A stretch of 64,000 nt of DNA from an uncultured Psychrobacter sp. (GTDB lineage Bacteria; Pseudomonadota; Gammaproteobacteria; Pseudomonadales; Moraxellaceae): the NCBI GenBank assembly GCA_947501045.1, contig CANMUI010000002.1, positions 310,001 to 374,000 on the forward strand. The letters are read 5' to 3'. The notes under the pieces were generated by a model, which had not been told where the DNA came from, did not search any database, and was given only the letters and a program-made list of their open reading frames with translations. Below, in pieces: positions 18,283 to 27,543 of the stretch (position 1 is its first letter; every line of letters begins with the position of its first letter). The position numbers and the translations under genes were made by a program.

Positions 18283-19491
18283 TTATACCCGCTCAATAAT
18301 AGTCGCAATGCCCATACCGCCGCCCACACATAAAGTAATCATGGCGGTTTTTAGATCGCGACGCTCCAGCTCATCAAGCACGGTAGTCATGAGCATTGCG
18401 CCAGTAGCGCCTAGCGGATGCCCCATAGCGATAGCGCCGCCATTAACGTTGACGATATCAAGTGAGATGCCCAAATCATCAGCAGTATTTAGCGGTATCG
18501 CAGCAAAAGCTTCGTTAATCTCCCACAAATCAATATCCGCCGCTTGCATACCGGCCTTGACTAGGGCTTTTCGGCAAGCAGGAGTTGGTCCGGTGAGCAT
18601 AATAGAAGGCTCTGAGCCGATAACCGCTGCCATAGTTAGCTTGGCACGCGGTTTGAGCCCCGCTTTTTTGCCCGCAGCAGCGCTACCGACTAGGCAGAGG
18701 GCAGCACCGTCAACGATACCTGATGAATTGCCCGCGTGATGGACATGATTGACTTTTTCGATAGTGGTATATCGATCTAATATCACGCTATCAAAGCCCA
18801 TTTTACCAGACATAGCAAAAGAAGGATTAAGACCAGCTAAAGTCTCAACATCGGTGTTAGGGCGAATAGTTTCATCTTTATCAAGCAGTAGCATGCCGTT
18901 GATATCAGTCACTGGCACCACTGATTCATCATAATAGCCATTCTCCCAAGCAGTAGCGGCCCTTTGATGCGACTCGCTAGCGAACGCATCAACATCTTGG
19001 CGACTAAAGCCTTTGAGCGTCGCTATAGTATCCGCGCCAACCCCCTGCGGTACAAAATGCGTGGCTTCATTGACGCGCGGGTCCATGTACCACGCGCCGC
19101 CGTCCGAGCCCATTGGTACGCGGCTCATGCTCTCAACCCCGCCTGCGACGACCATCTCCTCCATACCTGACATGACTTTGGCGGCAGCAAGATTGATAGA
19201 CTCCAGCCCTGAGGCGCAAAAGCGCGATAACGTCAAACCCGCTACGCTCTCAGCCCAGCCCGCATCAATAACCGCGATACGTGCAATATCCGAGCCTTGC
19301 TCGCCAATAGGCGTTACGCAGCCGAGAACCACATCATCGACTAGGCTGGTATCTAAATGGTGACGCTGCTGCATCGCTTTTAACAAGGTACGAGTCAGCC
19401 AAGTCGGCGACGCTTGATATAAGGAGCCGTCTTTTTTGCCTTTGCCGCGCGGAGTACGAATCGCATCATAAATATAAGCAGTCTCAGTCAT
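18283..19491 (-). CDS. Acetyl-CoA C-acyltransferase (thiolase)
   Basis: 402-residue thiolase with nucleophilic Cys in LSRFCASGLESINLA, His in GHPLGATGAM and the second Cys in CVGGGMG. It cleaves 3-oxoacyl-CoA made by the FadB-like protein encoded next in the same direction. It is a different paralogue from the oxoadipyl-CoA thiolase at 2331. A FadA-type role in beta-oxidation is likely from the neighbours. Copies of a hairpin repeat flank it on both sides (18164-18237 and 19561-19629). Confidence 0.9.
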   Translation of the reverse strand: MTETAYIYDAIRTPRGKGKKDGSLYQASPTWLTRTLLKAMQQRHHLDTSLVDDVVLGCVTPIGEQGSDIARIAVIDAGWAESVAGLTLSRFCASGLESINLAAAKVMSGMEEMVVAGGVESMSRVPMGSDGGAWYMDPRVNEATHFVPQGVGADTIATLKGFSRQDVDAFASESHQRAATAWENGYYDESVVPVTDINGMLLLDKDETIRPNTDVETLAGLNPSFAMSGKMGFDSVILDRYTTIEKVNHVHHAGNSSGIVDGAALCLVGSAAAGKKAGLKPRAKLTMAAVIGSEPSIMLTGPTPACRKALVKAGMQAADIDLWEINEAFAAIPLNTADDLGISLDIVNVNGGAIAMGHPLGATGAMLMTTVLDELERRDLKTAMITLCVGGGMGIATIIERV

Positions 19492-19560
19492 AAAAATCCC
19501 TTTTTTCTTTTTTAAAAAATAATATAGTTTTTAATAAATAATAGTGATTGAGTTTGCGTA

Positions 19561-19629
19561 TGGCTGGTAAAATTTTTCTTGCTTGCTGTGCCTTCGCAGA
19601 CAGAGGCTGCAAAAAATTTCTACCAGCCA
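19561..19629. repeat. Conserved-core hairpin repeat, copy C
   Basis: Arms TGGCTGGTA plus AAATTTTT (19561-19577) pair with 19612-19629 with a single bulged C at 19620. The core, read on the minus strand, is GCAGCCTCTGTC then tGCGaagGCACAGCA, a diverged version of the core in copies A and B, in the opposite orientation. Arms are unrelated in sequence to the arms of A and B. It lies between the acyl-CoA dehydrogenase and thiolase genes. Confidence 0.8.
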
Positions 19630-19680
19630 CTCTATTTCCTTTTTCAATTAAAACCTACTATACCTCTTATAAAAAGCAGA

Positions 19681-20832
19681 TTACATATAACGCGAGGCCA
19701 GCTCTTTCATAATCTCATTGGTGCCGCCGTAGATCTTTTGCACGCGCGCGTCAGCATACAATCGAGCAATCGGATACTCCATCATATAGCCATAACCGCC
19801 GAATAACTGCACGCACTCATCCATCACGATGCACTGCTTTTCGGTGACCCAGTATTTAATTAAGGCGGCGTGCTGTACGGTTAACTCCTTTTTGAGGAGT
19901 GCTTCGATAGCTGCGTCACACAGCGCGCTTGAGGCGATGTAGTGGGTATTACATTCAGCAAGTTTAAAACGGGTGTTTTGAAAGCTCCAGATAGAGGTGC
20001 CAAAGGCGGTGCGCTCTTTGGTATATTCAATGGTCAGATCCAGCGCTAATTTCATCGCCCCAATCCCAGCGATAGCTACGATGAGACGCTCTTGTGGCAA
20101 CTCCTGCATCAACTGAGCAAAGCCTAAGCCTTCAACCGTGCCGAGTAGATTCGCTTGCGGCACGCGCATATTGTTAAAGAATAGCTCAGAGGTATCCTGC
20201 GCCGCCATACCTAGTTTTTTGAGCTTTTTACCACGCTCAAAGCCCGGCGCTTTGTCGGTCTCGACAACGATTAACGAGACGCCTTTTGCGCCAGCGCTAC
20301 GATCGGTTTTACAGGCGACAATAATAAGGTTGGCCAGTTGGCCATTAGTGATGAATGTTTTTGAGCCGTTGATAATATAGTCATCACCGTCTTTGGTCGC
20401 GTAAGTTTTGATATTTTGTAGATCTGAGCCCGTACCCGGTTCCGTCATGGCGATAGCACCGATCAGCTCGCCGCTTGCCATCTTGGGTAGCCACTCTTGT
20501 TTTTGCGCTTCTGTACCGTGATGCAAAATATAAGGCGCAACAATACCCGAGTGCAAAAACCCACCAAAGCCTGATTGGTTGGCTTCCATTTGCGCATAGA
20601 CCAGCGCCGTTTCATGGCGAAAATCACCGCCAGCGCCGCCGTACTCTTCTGGCATGGAGGCACATAAGAAACCCATCTGGCCCGCCTCTAACCACGCTTC
20701 ACGATCAAGCATACCGCTGTCGCGCCACTTCTCGTCATGCTCGTCCCAGCTTTTGAACATCTTTAGCGCACTCTCGTGCAGCATCTCAATCTCTTCATCC
20801 ATCCATGTCGGTTTAAAGCGTTCGATAGCCAT
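19681..20832 (-). CDS. Acyl-CoA dehydrogenase
   Basis: 383-residue FAD flavoprotein that introduces the 2,3 double bond in acyl-CoA. Visible motifs are AIAMTEPGTGSDLQNIKT, FITNGQLANLIIV, and the C-terminal QLFGGYGYMMEYPIARLYADAR. The usual medium-chain YEGT glutamate is replaced by YGGTNEI, while PQERL upstream offers the catalytic Glu used in the isovaleryl/long-chain subclass, so the enzyme should be active. It heads the minus-strand cluster and is divergent from a TetR regulator, which probably controls it. Confidence 0.9.
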   Translation of the reverse strand: MAIERFKPTWMDEEIEMLHESALKMFKSWDEHDEKWRDSGMLDREAWLEAGQMGFLCASMPEEYGGAGGDFRHETALVYAQMEANQSGFGGFLHSGIVAPYILHHGTEAQKQEWLPKMASGELIGAIAMTEPGTGSDLQNIKTYATKDGDDYIINGSKTFITNGQLANLIIVACKTDRSAGAKGVSLIVVETDKAPGFERGKKLKKLGMAAQDTSELFFNNMRVPQANLLGTVEGLGFAQLMQELPQERLIVAIAGIGAMKLALDLTIEYTKERTAFGTSIWSFQNTRFKLAECNTHYIASSALCDAAIEALLKKELTVQHAALIKYWVTEKQCIVMDECVQLFGGYGYMMEYPIARLYADARVQKIYGGTNEIMKELASRYM

Positions 20833-21035
20833 TGATTCTTCCTTGATATAATTAAATAGTTTGACAGTAAAAAATATTATCGATTAAAAATCTATTAACT
20901 ATAGTAATATAGATTACCCTAATTAATAATATTTATAATATGTACCATACTTCTATAACTATAAATCTATGATAAAAGTTATAAAACCCATACTAGGAGA
21001 TTAAAATAGCCTTGGCAATAACTTAATAAACAATG

Positions 21036-21049
21036 GTAATTTTAATTAC
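21036..21049. promoter_or_regulatory. Candidate TetR operator
   Basis: Inverted repeat GTAATT-tt-AATTAC in the A/T-rich 281-bp gap between the divergent acyl-CoA dehydrogenase and TetR genes. This is where a TetR repressor would bind to control both. The region is so A/T-rich that chance palindromes are expected, so confidence is low. Confidence 0.3.
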
Positions 21050-21113
21050 TATTTATCAAACACCTTAGCGTCATAAATAATAATCACCATTAATATCAAA
21101 TAGTGACAATATA

Positions 21114-21743
21114 ATGAACCACTCTATTTCGTCTCAGCCCCTCTCCTCCCAGCCTTTAGCCCCTCTATCTACTATGCGTCCTGCTACGCTAGACAAGATT
21201 GAAAAAGCAGTGCGCAAACTATTTGCAGGGTTTGATGCTAATGAGGTGACCATGGCGCAGATTGCTAAAACGGCCAACGTCTCCCTACAAACGCTGTATA
21301 AATACTTTGGCGACAAACAAACGCTGTTTTATACCATTATGGATCGCGTGCTAGGACGCTTGGCGGCGCGGATGATGGATCATCTGCAAGGTATCGATAG
21401 CGTTGAGGAGCGTCTGCGCAAAACCTTATGGGTCTGCTTTGATTTTGTAGATTCGCATCCTGACGCGGTTATGGTGCTATCCTCAATATCACTATCGCGC
21501 TTTCGTAATATTGCTATTTATGAAAATGAGGAGCTGATCGGTGCTTTTTTGAATGTCTTAGAGGATGGACAACAGCGCGGGGTACTTGACGATACGGTGC
21601 CGCTTTACATCCTGTTTGATGTGTTTATGGGCTTTGTCAGCCGGTTAGGAGTAATGCATATTATGCGCCAAACCCAAAAGCCGATAAATGCAGATTTCGA
21701 TGAGCTATTTGCTATTTTATGGCGAGCGATGGCAGGACCTTAA
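21114..21743 (+). CDS. TetR/AcrR family transcriptional regulator
   Basis: 209 residues. The N-terminal helix-turn-helix is VTMAQIAKTANVSLQTLYKYFGDK, given here as AQIAKTANVSLQTLYKYF at roughly residues 47-64, preceded by a Ser/Pro/Leu-rich leader of about 25 residues. The C-terminal ligand domain is not assignable. The gene is divergent from the five-gene acyl-CoA cluster and likely represses it, responding to an acyl-CoA or related compound; this is inference from arrangement. Confidence 0.85.
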   Translation: MNHSISSQPLSSQPLAPLSTMRPATLDKIEKAVRKLFAGFDANEVTMAQIAKTANVSLQTLYKYFGDKQTLFYTIMDRVLGRLAARMMDHLQGIDSVEERLRKTLWVCFDFVDSHPDAVMVLSSISLSRFRNIAIYENEELIGAFLNVLEDGQQRGVLDDTVPLYILFDVFMGFVSRLGVMHIMRQTQKPINADFDELFAILWRAMAGP

Positions 21744-21850
21744 TAGCGCTAATTGGTTTAGATTTAGCCAGTTAAAGTTATTACTTGATAAACTGACAGA
21801 TTACTCTTATTAAAGCTATAGCGACTTATTGCATAAAGAGAGTTAAAACC

Positions 21851-22981
21851 ATGACGTCATCTACTACTTCAGCTAAAACAGCAGCCACCAAAATATTCGA
21901 TGTGATCGTAATCGGCGGTGGTCAAGCGGGCTTAGCGGTAGGTTACTATTTGAGACGCGCGAAGGTCGACTTTATTATCCTAGATAATCAGGAGCGAAGT
22001 GGCGGCGCGTGGCAGCATTTTTGGCCGTCATTACAGCTTTTCTCGCCTGCTTGGATGAGCTCCTTGCCGGGGAGAATGATGCCAAAGTCCAAAGAAAGTA
22101 TGACCCCGCATCGAGATGAGGTGCTTTACTATTTTGCTGATTATGAGCAGCACTATAAGCTGCCTGTTTATCGTCCATATAAGGTGCAAAGCGTTGAGCG
22201 CGATGAGGACAATGACTGCCTGCGCGTTAGTGATGATCGCTACACTTGGCTGGCTAAAGCAGTAGTGAGCGCTACGGGCGCGTGGAGCAACGAATATATC
22301 CCAGATATGGCAGGGCGACAAGATTATCTCGGTGATCAGCACCATTCTGCTTATTATAAAGGTCCTGAATCCTACCAAGATAAGCGCGTGTTGGTGGTCG
22401 GCGGCGGTAATTCGGGAGCGCAGATTTTTGCTGAATTGGTGCCAGTTGCCGATGCCAGCTGGGTGACACGTAAGCCGCCAAAGTTTTTACCCGATGATGT
22501 TGATGGTCGTGCTTTATTTGAAAGAGCTACGGCGCGTATTAGGGGCAATAAAAACATCGATAACAGTAACAATGCCGCACCTGTTGAGGGCAATATCGTT
22601 ATGATGCCAGCCATCAAAAAAGTACGTGATAAAGGGTTATTAAAAACGCGGCCGATGTTTACGCGCTTGACCAAGCATGGCGTCGTCTGGCCCGATGGCC
22701 GTGAGGAGCCAATAGACGCTATTATTTGGTGTACTGGCTTTGAGCCTGAGCTTAAACATTTAGCGCCTTTAGGGGTCATAGAAAAGGACGGCACTATACT
22801 AAACGAGCAAGGACAAGCTATCAAAGAGCCACGGCTGTGGGTGTTTGGCTATGGCAATTGGGCAAGTCCAGCTTCCGCGACTATCATAGGCGCTGGACGT
22901 AGCGCGCGAGAAAACATGCCAGCTTTGCTAGAGTTTTTACGTGCCGAGACTAAAGATGAGGTAAAAAAAGCCACACTGTAA
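21851..22981 (+). CDS. ArsO-like NAD(P)H-dependent flavin monooxygenase
   Basis: 376 residues with two dinucleotide-binding motifs: GGGQAGLAVGYYLRR for FAD near residue 22 and VVGGGNSGAQIFAEL for NAD(P) near residue 180, plus VVSATGAWSNEYIPD and VFGYGNWASPASATIIGAGR. The overall pattern, including QLFSPAWMSSLPG and PKFLPDDVDGRALFERAT, matches ArsO/CzcO-type single-component flavoproteins. ArsO genes usually sit in arsenic loci; no ars genes are nearby here, so the substrate is open. It lies 107 bp downstream of the TetR gene in the same direction and could share its control. Confidence 0.8.
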   Translation: MTSSTTSAKTAATKIFDVIVIGGGQAGLAVGYYLRRAKVDFIILDNQERSGGAWQHFWPSLQLFSPAWMSSLPGRMMPKSKESMTPHRDEVLYYFADYEQHYKLPVYRPYKVQSVERDEDNDCLRVSDDRYTWLAKAVVSATGAWSNEYIPDMAGRQDYLGDQHHSAYYKGPESYQDKRVLVVGGGNSGAQIFAELVPVADASWVTRKPPKFLPDDVDGRALFERATARIRGNKNIDNSNNAAPVEGNIVMMPAIKKVRDKGLLKTRPMFTRLTKHGVVWPDGREEPIDAIIWCTGFEPELKHLAPLGVIEKDGTILNEQGQAIKEPRLWVFGYGNWASPASATIIGAGRSARENMPALLEFLRAETKDEVKKATL

Positions 22982-23069
22982 AGTATGGCTTAGGTGGCAA
23001 CATATAAGATAGCTTTAGTTAAGTCACTGTAAAATCAGTACAGTGTAGTGCTGCTGGAATTAAAACCAC

Positions 23070-25565
23070 TTACTCTCGTAGCTCAATCACCTCACCGACT
23101 GCTTGCTCGCTAATCTCGTTAGCGCTAAAAGGCAGACGAAACCAGTTTTTATCCGAATAGCGGCGTGTTTGATCACGGTGATAAGGACGCGTGCTATCAG
23201 CAGACTGCGAGTAAGCAAGCAAAGCCTCTGCTATAGGGCCATTATTATCAAAAGTAACGGTTTGCATATAAGTGGGGCCATTATTGATAATATACTCCCC
23301 ATCATCATTAGGGCCAGGTCCTCTTGCCACGTTAAAGATACCTTCGCGGCCAAGCCCGCCGTGCATAGCAATGCGCTCATTGTTATTACCAGCATCAAGC
23401 ACGTATTGAACGCTACCTAAAGGCGCATCAAGAGCGATATTTTTATCTTGAAAATAAGTAATAGCATCGCCTAACGCGGTTCGAGTGGTGGCATTGATAA
23501 TTAAATCGCGAGGCGTATTAATAGGGTCGGCTTCATCAAAAGGCACATTGAACACGGTCATGGTAGCATCGTCAAAAGGAACGCGCTCCCAAAACTCTCT
23601 AAACACATGCGCGCCTTTACTGTCCACATTATCGCGGCGATCCCAATTACTCAAAACAGTACAAGCTTGGGTCGCATCGACGTTGCTACCACTAGAAACT
23701 GGTAACATCGGATTGGCTGTACAGTCAGCAAGCACATCGTCAAGCACCAATTCAGCGGCATAACTGCGGTTGCCATAAACCACCTCTTGTAAGTTATCTA
23801 AATCAAAGGTATTGCCGCCCAAATCATCTGAATTATCAAGTCGATCAAATATTTGGATAAAGGCCATGCGCGTACGCAAAGACAGTGGCACGGCCTCAGG
23901 GCTATCCGTTCCCGGAAATGGCGTTAGACGCCGACTTAGTAGCGGTGAGAATCCTGTTAAGCGCTGATCAAGGTTACTTAGCCAATAGCTATCGTTGGAG
24001 TTGAGCGCATAATCATCACGAATCAAGTAAGGCAAGTTGGAGCCGCCGAAGATGCCCATTTGCGGTGAATCATCGTCATTACCCCACGCACAATCAGCGG
24101 TAGCGCCATTTAATGCCGGGACGCCTTGAGCGATTAATGCGCCAAGGAACGGGCCAGCATTGGCACTACAATCATTAAGCTTCTCTGCTGTGACGTGAGG
24201 CACGGTTGAGATATCAGCATAAAGCGCCTTACCATAACGATCGGTGGCGATGGTATTGACAAAGCCAAGCCCGAGCGTGTCCTGCATTCTATCTACTAAA
24301 TCCTCTACACTGCTGGCTTTATTCATACTGCGCCATTGGTTCAGTGCGCGCGGATTTTCAGACGCCGCATCGCGAATGGTATAGGCCAGATTATTAGCGC
24401 CCCAAGCCGGCAGCGCCTCATTAACAAAGTTGGCGGCAAGCATAGGACCGAAATGTGACAGATAGATAGGTTGAACTAACGTCTGATCATCTGGCAGCTG
24501 AATAGTGACATCGACCGCTTCGATATCGCGCTGCTCAAAGACACCGTCGCTATTTTCAAAGTTATACTTCATTGGATCGCCGTTGACCAAATTCAGCTGA
24601 TAAAAAGTGAAGCGCTTAGCGGTAGAGACCGTATGACTCCAAGCGACGTCTTTATTAAAGCCAATGTTTGGAAATGGCTGACCTTGCTGGCCGGCGCCCA
24701 TCACATCAAGCTCGCCTGGCATAGTCAGATGAAACTCATAAAAGCGCTGCACGCCGTTCCATGGCTCGTGAGGATTACCGTATAAGATACCGCTGCTGGT
24801 GCCTGTTACTTCGCTGCCTAGCGCATAAGCGTTACTACCGTCCTCCAGCACGTTTATAGTGTCCATATCAAAATCAGATTCTGCTTCTGAATCTGACTCT
24901 AAGCCTGCCTCTGGTTCAACTGTAACCATTCTACTGCTGCCCATTACCCCGTTTTGGGCCGGAGGCGCAGCAGCAGCAATGGGAGCGACAAAGTTGGATA
25001 AGCCGCCGCGCAGATTAGCCTTACCATAAACGGCTAATAGATCATCAATATCAATCTCGCGCACCCAGTCCATGCCAGCACAGTCAGGATCGATATTGTC
25101 GACTCCGGTATCACGCAAATAGCGGCTATATCCTGCAGCGTAGCCTGTGACCGCATCAATAACTTCTTCATCTTGCGCGGCTAAAAAGTTAGCGCGGCGC
25201 TCAGGAGAGTTGTACCAAGTATAAAAAACATCACTAGCAACATCGCCACTCTCGCCTAAGTACAGCATACTTTGACCACTGGCGACTACGATCTCGCGTG
25301 CCAGCGAGCAGATATTATCCTCAGCAAAAGCATAACCCACACCGTAGCCGAGACCTTTATAGTCATCTGCGGTGATGTGCGGTATGCCAAACTGGGTACG
25401 CTGAATGTCAGCTGAATAGGTCGCCGCAGGAGTGACCGGTTCGATACGGGTAAAACTATCATCGCTGTCTGAGCAGCTGGATAATGCAAAGGAGACGGCT
25501 ATCGCCAGTAGCGTCAAGGTAGGCGTACGGTAATGAAGAACATGCATACTCATAATAGTTACCAT
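23070..25565 (-). CDS. Penicillin-acylase-family lipoprotein (N-acyl amide hydrolase)
   Basis: 831-residue Ntn-hydrolase precursor. The N-terminus is a signal peptide with lipobox ALSSC, so Cys31 is probably lipidated. The catalytic serine that becomes the new N-terminus of the beta chain after self-cleavage is Ser244 in EDGSNAYALG; HEPW and NIGFNKDVAWSHTVS follow as in AHL/penicillin acylases. Family members cleave acyl-homoserine lactones, penicillins or aculeacin. The linker at about 205-240 is acidic. Start may instead be 25553 or 25547. Substrate unproved; a quorum-quenching or scavenging role is only a possibility. Confidence 0.88.
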   Translation of the reverse strand: MVTIMSMHVLHYRTPTLTLLAIAVSFALSSCSDSDDSFTRIEPVTPAATYSADIQRTQFGIPHITADDYKGLGYGVGYAFAEDNICSLAREIVVASGQSMLYLGESGDVASDVFYTWYNSPERRANFLAAQDEEVIDAVTGYAAGYSRYLRDTGVDNIDPDCAGMDWVREIDIDDLLAVYGKANLRGGLSNFVAPIAAAAPPAQNGVMGSSRMVTVEPEAGLESDSEAESDFDMDTINVLEDGSNAYALGSEVTGTSSGILYGNPHEPWNGVQRFYEFHLTMPGELDVMGAGQQGQPFPNIGFNKDVAWSHTVSTAKRFTFYQLNLVNGDPMKYNFENSDGVFEQRDIEAVDVTIQLPDDQTLVQPIYLSHFGPMLAANFVNEALPAWGANNLAYTIRDAASENPRALNQWRSMNKASSVEDLVDRMQDTLGLGFVNTIATDRYGKALYADISTVPHVTAEKLNDCSANAGPFLGALIAQGVPALNGATADCAWGNDDDSPQMGIFGGSNLPYLIRDDYALNSNDSYWLSNLDQRLTGFSPLLSRRLTPFPGTDSPEAVPLSLRTRMAFIQIFDRLDNSDDLGGNTFDLDNLQEVVYGNRSYAAELVLDDVLADCTANPMLPVSSGSNVDATQACTVLSNWDRRDNVDSKGAHVFREFWERVPFDDATMTVFNVPFDEADPINTPRDLIINATTRTALGDAITYFQDKNIALDAPLGSVQYVLDAGNNNERIAMHGGLGREGIFNVARGPGPNDDGEYIINNGPTYMQTVTFDNNGPIAEALLAYSQSADSTRPYHRDQTRRYSDKNWFRLPFSANEISEQAVGEVIELRE

Positions 25566-25804
25566 CCATGGTTAATTGGTCTTATCTAAAGCTGCAACAT
25601 CGTTGTCGTTACCGCTTTAAATCGTCAATAAATTCCTTTTATTACCAATGCTTAAGCAGCATCTTTATTCATCATATAATAGTATTTGTTCTCTTTACTA
25701 GTAAATTAATGAATTTCTTTAGCATAAGTTAACTGTAATCTAGTTAGATGACTAAAATGATTGTTAGAATTTTGACTGTAGGTGGTCATACAAGGTTTTA
25801 ACAA

Positions 25805-25849
25805 ACAAAAACTCCCCATAAATTCTAGTAACTTATGGGGAGTTTTTGT
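25805..25849. terminator. Bidirectional intrinsic terminator
   Basis: Perfect 17-bp inverted repeat (25805-25821 with 25833-25849), G/C core CTCCCC/GGGGAG, loop 11 bases, flanked by A-runs and T-runs. It lies in the 380-bp gap between the Spy-like gene and the acylase gene, both on the minus strand, and would end the Spy-like transcript. Apart from this stem I see only A/T-rich promoter-like sequence in 25566-25945. Confidence 0.88.
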
Positions 25850-25945
25850 TTTATAGAGGACAGCTTGATACTTGCTAACGCGCTATTTATTTGACTTAAA
25901 ACTTATCAACTTTTATCAAATATCAAGCTGTGACATCTATACTTT

Positions 25946-26392
25946 TTACTGGCTGATACGCTGACCTTGATTTTGCGGCAAGCTTTGATTTTGGTTTATG
26001 TGTTGACCTTGATCCTGATATTTACCTTTTCTCATCTCTTTGCCATGGCTTTTTCGCTTGGCTTGTCTCTCGACTTTTAATCTTGCCAACTCGTTACGCT
26101 GCTCAGCGGTCAATACCTGCATTATTGCTTCACGTTTTTGCATGCGATCGCCGCTATTGTTTTGTTTAATGGCTTGTATTTGCGCTTGTTGCGCGGCAGT
26201 TAGATTCAACTGAGCAAATGGACCGCGCATACGGCCGTCTTTCATACTACCTTTATGCATCTTGCCTTGGTACTGCTTTTGCATTTGGGTCGTTGGCGGC
26301 TGTGTATCGGTATTGGCGCCCACACTGGTACAAGCGGTTACGGCAAACACACTTGAGAGGGCAAGAATTGAACTCGTTAATAGTTTTTTCAT
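25946..26392 (-). CDS. Spy/CpxP-like periplasmic protein
   Basis: 148 residues. Signal sequence with lipobox-like VTACTSVG near residue 21, then two LTXXQ-type motifs (LNLTAAQQAQIQAIK and MQVLTAEQRNELARLK) that define the Spy/CpxP family. The rest is strongly basic and ends in a Gln/Asn-rich low-complexity tail. Family members are periplasmic chaperones or inhibitors of envelope-stress sensor kinases. It is divergent from a CpxR/CpxA-like gene pair, which fits a CpxP-like feedback role and regulation by that pair. Confidence 0.82.
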   Translation of the reverse strand: MKKLLTSSILALSSVFAVTACTSVGANTDTQPPTTQMQKQYQGKMHKGSMKDGRMRGPFAQLNLTAAQQAQIQAIKQNNSGDRMQKREAIMQVLTAEQRNELARLKVERQAKRKSHGKEMRKGKYQDQGQHINQNQSLPQNQGQRISQ

Positions 26393-26651
26393 GGTGTTAC
26401 TCTTTATCTGATTGAAGGGATATTAAAAGAATGAAGCGTTATTTTATCTTGCAAGTAGCTTATTTTTACCCTATAGGCAACGGTTATTAAGCGCCTGTGC
26501 CTAGCATACTTGCTGTTGATAGGACTTATCTTACGCCAGACAAAGGTTGCAAACCTTTATGAAGTATTAAGAAAAGTAACGTTTATAGCGCATCGATAGG
26601 GGTTTACTTGATAATATGTCTAGCAAATGATGGCGGTAAAAGGATATAGCT

Positions 26652-27353
26652 ATGCCAAAGATACTATTAGGTGACGACGACGAAGAGCTGACCGGGCTGC
26701 TACAAGAATATCTCGGCAATCACGACGTTGAATGCGACTGCGTCCACGACGGCGAGGCGGTCATTGAGCGGTTAAAAGCGATGAATAATGAGTCAGCTTA
26801 TGATTTATTGGTGCTCGATATCATGATGCCTAAAATGGACGGCTTAAGTGTGCTGCGGCAACTGCCTAGTATCAGTAAAATACCGGTTATTATGCTTACG
26901 GCAAAAGGTGATGAGATCGACCGTATTATTGGCCTAGAGCTTGGCGCGGATGATTATATTACCAAGCCTTGCAATCCGCGCGAGCTGCTCGCGCGCATCA
27001 ACGCGGTGATTAAACGTACCCAAAATATAGCCCTGCATTTATCGGCTTCAGAAGCCATCACTACCCTGCCTGAGAGTCGACTCCATCTTGATCAAACCCA
27101 GCGTTTGTGCCAAATAGACGGTGTCGAGCTGCAAGTCACCGGCACCGAGTTTGACTTACTGCTTGAGCTATTAAAACACAAAGGTGAGGTGGTCAATAAA
27201 GAGCAGTTATCCCAAAACGTTTTGCAGCGGGAATTACAGCCTTTTGATCGCAGTCTTGATGTGCATGTCTCACGTCTACGCAAAAAACTCCAACCTTTTC
27301 ATAGTGAGCCAATAAAAGCGGTGCGCGGTAAAGGCTATCAGCTGGTTTTATAA
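26652..27353 (+). CDS. OmpR-family response regulator, CpxR-like
   Basis: 233 residues. The receiver domain has acidic pocket GDDDEE, phospho-acceptor Asp in VLDIMMPKMDG, Thr in MLTAKGDE and Lys in DYITKPCNPREL. The DNA-binding winged helix follows with VTGTEFDLLLELL and DVHVSRLRKKL near the end. Motifs and pairing with the downstream kinase and the upstream Spy/CpxP-like gene suggest an envelope-stress system. The ribosome site AAGGA is close to the start. A conserved hairpin repeat lies between it and the kinase gene. Confidence 0.9.
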   Translation: MPKILLGDDDEELTGLLQEYLGNHDVECDCVHDGEAVIERLKAMNNESAYDLLVLDIMMPKMDGLSVLRQLPSISKIPVIMLTAKGDEIDRIIGLELGADDYITKPCNPRELLARINAVIKRTQNIALHLSASEAITTLPESRLHLDQTQRLCQIDGVELQVTGTEFDLLLELLKHKGEVVNKEQLSQNVLQRELQPFDRSLDVHVSRLRKKLQPFHSEPIKAVRGKGYQLVL

Positions 27354-27423
27354 AGCGTTTAAACAACTTGAATCACGTCTTATAGTTGATACTAAATTGA
27401 ATGAACGCACTAGATTATAACGC

Positions 27424-27495
27424 GAGACTGGAACAAATGTTGCGCAGCCTCTGTCAGCGTAGACACAGCACGCAAGTAAAATTTGTTCCAGTCTC
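27424..27495. repeat. Conserved-core hairpin repeat, copy B
   Basis: Perfect 15-bp arms GAGACTGGAACAAAT (27424-27438) and complement (27481-27495) enclose a core that is base-for-base the same as copy A at 18181-18220. The right flank CACTGTATC then TTTTA also resembles copy A. It separates the response regulator from its kinase gene and could form an RNA hairpin within their transcript. Confidence 0.85.
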
Positions 27496-27543
27496 ACTGT
27501 ATCTCTTTTATATTGACCTGATTATATCAACAAAAGAGTTAAG

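Noticed and set aside
19681..20832. Acyl-CoA dehydrogenase seeming to lack its catalytic glutamate (YGGT instead of YEGT)
   Set aside because: The isovaleryl/long-chain subclass places the base elsewhere, and a suitable Glu is present in PQERL, so no loss is implied.
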